Positions 63,932 through 64,000 of a DNA stretch of 64,000 bases are shown here, piece after piece (position 1 is the stretch's first letter; each line of letters opens with the position of its first letter). The notes under the pieces are model-generated. The model made no database searches. It had not been told where the DNA came from and saw only the letters and a program-made list of their open reading frames with translations. The position numbers and the translations under genes are program-made. The DNA comes from Scatolibacter rhodanostii (GTDB lineage Bacteria; Bacillota; Clostridia; Oscillospirales; Acutalibacteraceae), in the NCBI RefSeq assembly GCF_900197595.1, contig NZ_FZLO01000002.1, positions 62,001-126,000 on the forward strand, read 5' to 3'.

Positions 63932-64000
63932 TTTCTCCCTCCTCAACTTCTAACATCCTCAAACTATTTGTTATTGTTTATTGTTCTTCATCATTTTAAT

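Overview
The window looks like chromosome from a low-GC, endospore-forming Gram-positive anaerobe of the class Clostridia (probably Eubacteriales/Oscillospirales; species not identifiable). The reasons are the sporulation genes (spoIIE, spoVAC, spoVAD, spoVAE), CdaA/CdaR, an LTA-synthase-like enzyme, sortase-anchored pili, fused IspDF, strong AGGAGG ribosome sites with frequent TTG/GTG starts, and U-tailed hairpin terminators.

Region by region: 1-8330 (minus strand) is a tightly packed phage-type structural operon: terminase small and large subunits, portal, prohead protease with a nested scaffold start, major capsid protein, connector-like genes, then baseplate genes (LysM protein, gpD-like hub, spike, gp25-like, cut by the left edge). 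The sheath, tube, chaperone and tape-measure genes expected between connectors and LysM protein are absent, and no integrase or lysogeny module lies upstream. 8429-13647 (plus strand) is housekeeping: DUF951, prfA, a Sua5-CoaE fusion, a lytic transglycosylase and an M18 aminopeptidase. 13648-17620 is a decayed accessory island: an intact ABC exporter, broken remains of a PLP decarboxylase and a SagD-type YcaO cyclodehydratase, and a 3' fragment of tRNA-Tyr.

17565-35188 is mostly ordinary chromosome: an OhrR-type regulator with glutathione peroxidase under a palindromic operator, two TM2 proteins, an alpha-xylosidase, cdaA-cdaR (c-di-AMP synthesis), a DUF3343/cysteine desulfurase pair, ispDF-grpB, O-acetylhomoserine sulfhydrylase-cysK, and spoIIE. 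35540-36056 holds a two-gene module with a sigma-region-4-like protein, converging on spoVAE.

36613-52774 is a surface pilus island: a 2170-residue repeat protein, a divergent regulator of unfamiliar type with a 20-bp perfect inverted repeat in front of it, and a minus-strand operon tip adhesin - backbone pilin - class C sortase - minor pilin. It lies between spoVAC-spoVAD (54258-55737) and spoVAE (36053-36409), genes that are normally adjacent. 53786-63931 carries cspA with a structured leader, spoVAC-AD, a glycerophosphodiesterase, an LTA-synthase-like protein, a polyprenyl-phosphate sugar transferase, a ferredoxin-type aldo/keto reductase, small membrane proteins (DUF2752, DUF308) and an HD-GYP-type protein.

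The best candidates for something new are the tail-module-less capsid/baseplate operon, the pilus regulator with its palindrome, and the split spoVA locus. All functional names come from reading motifs by eye; no database search was run.
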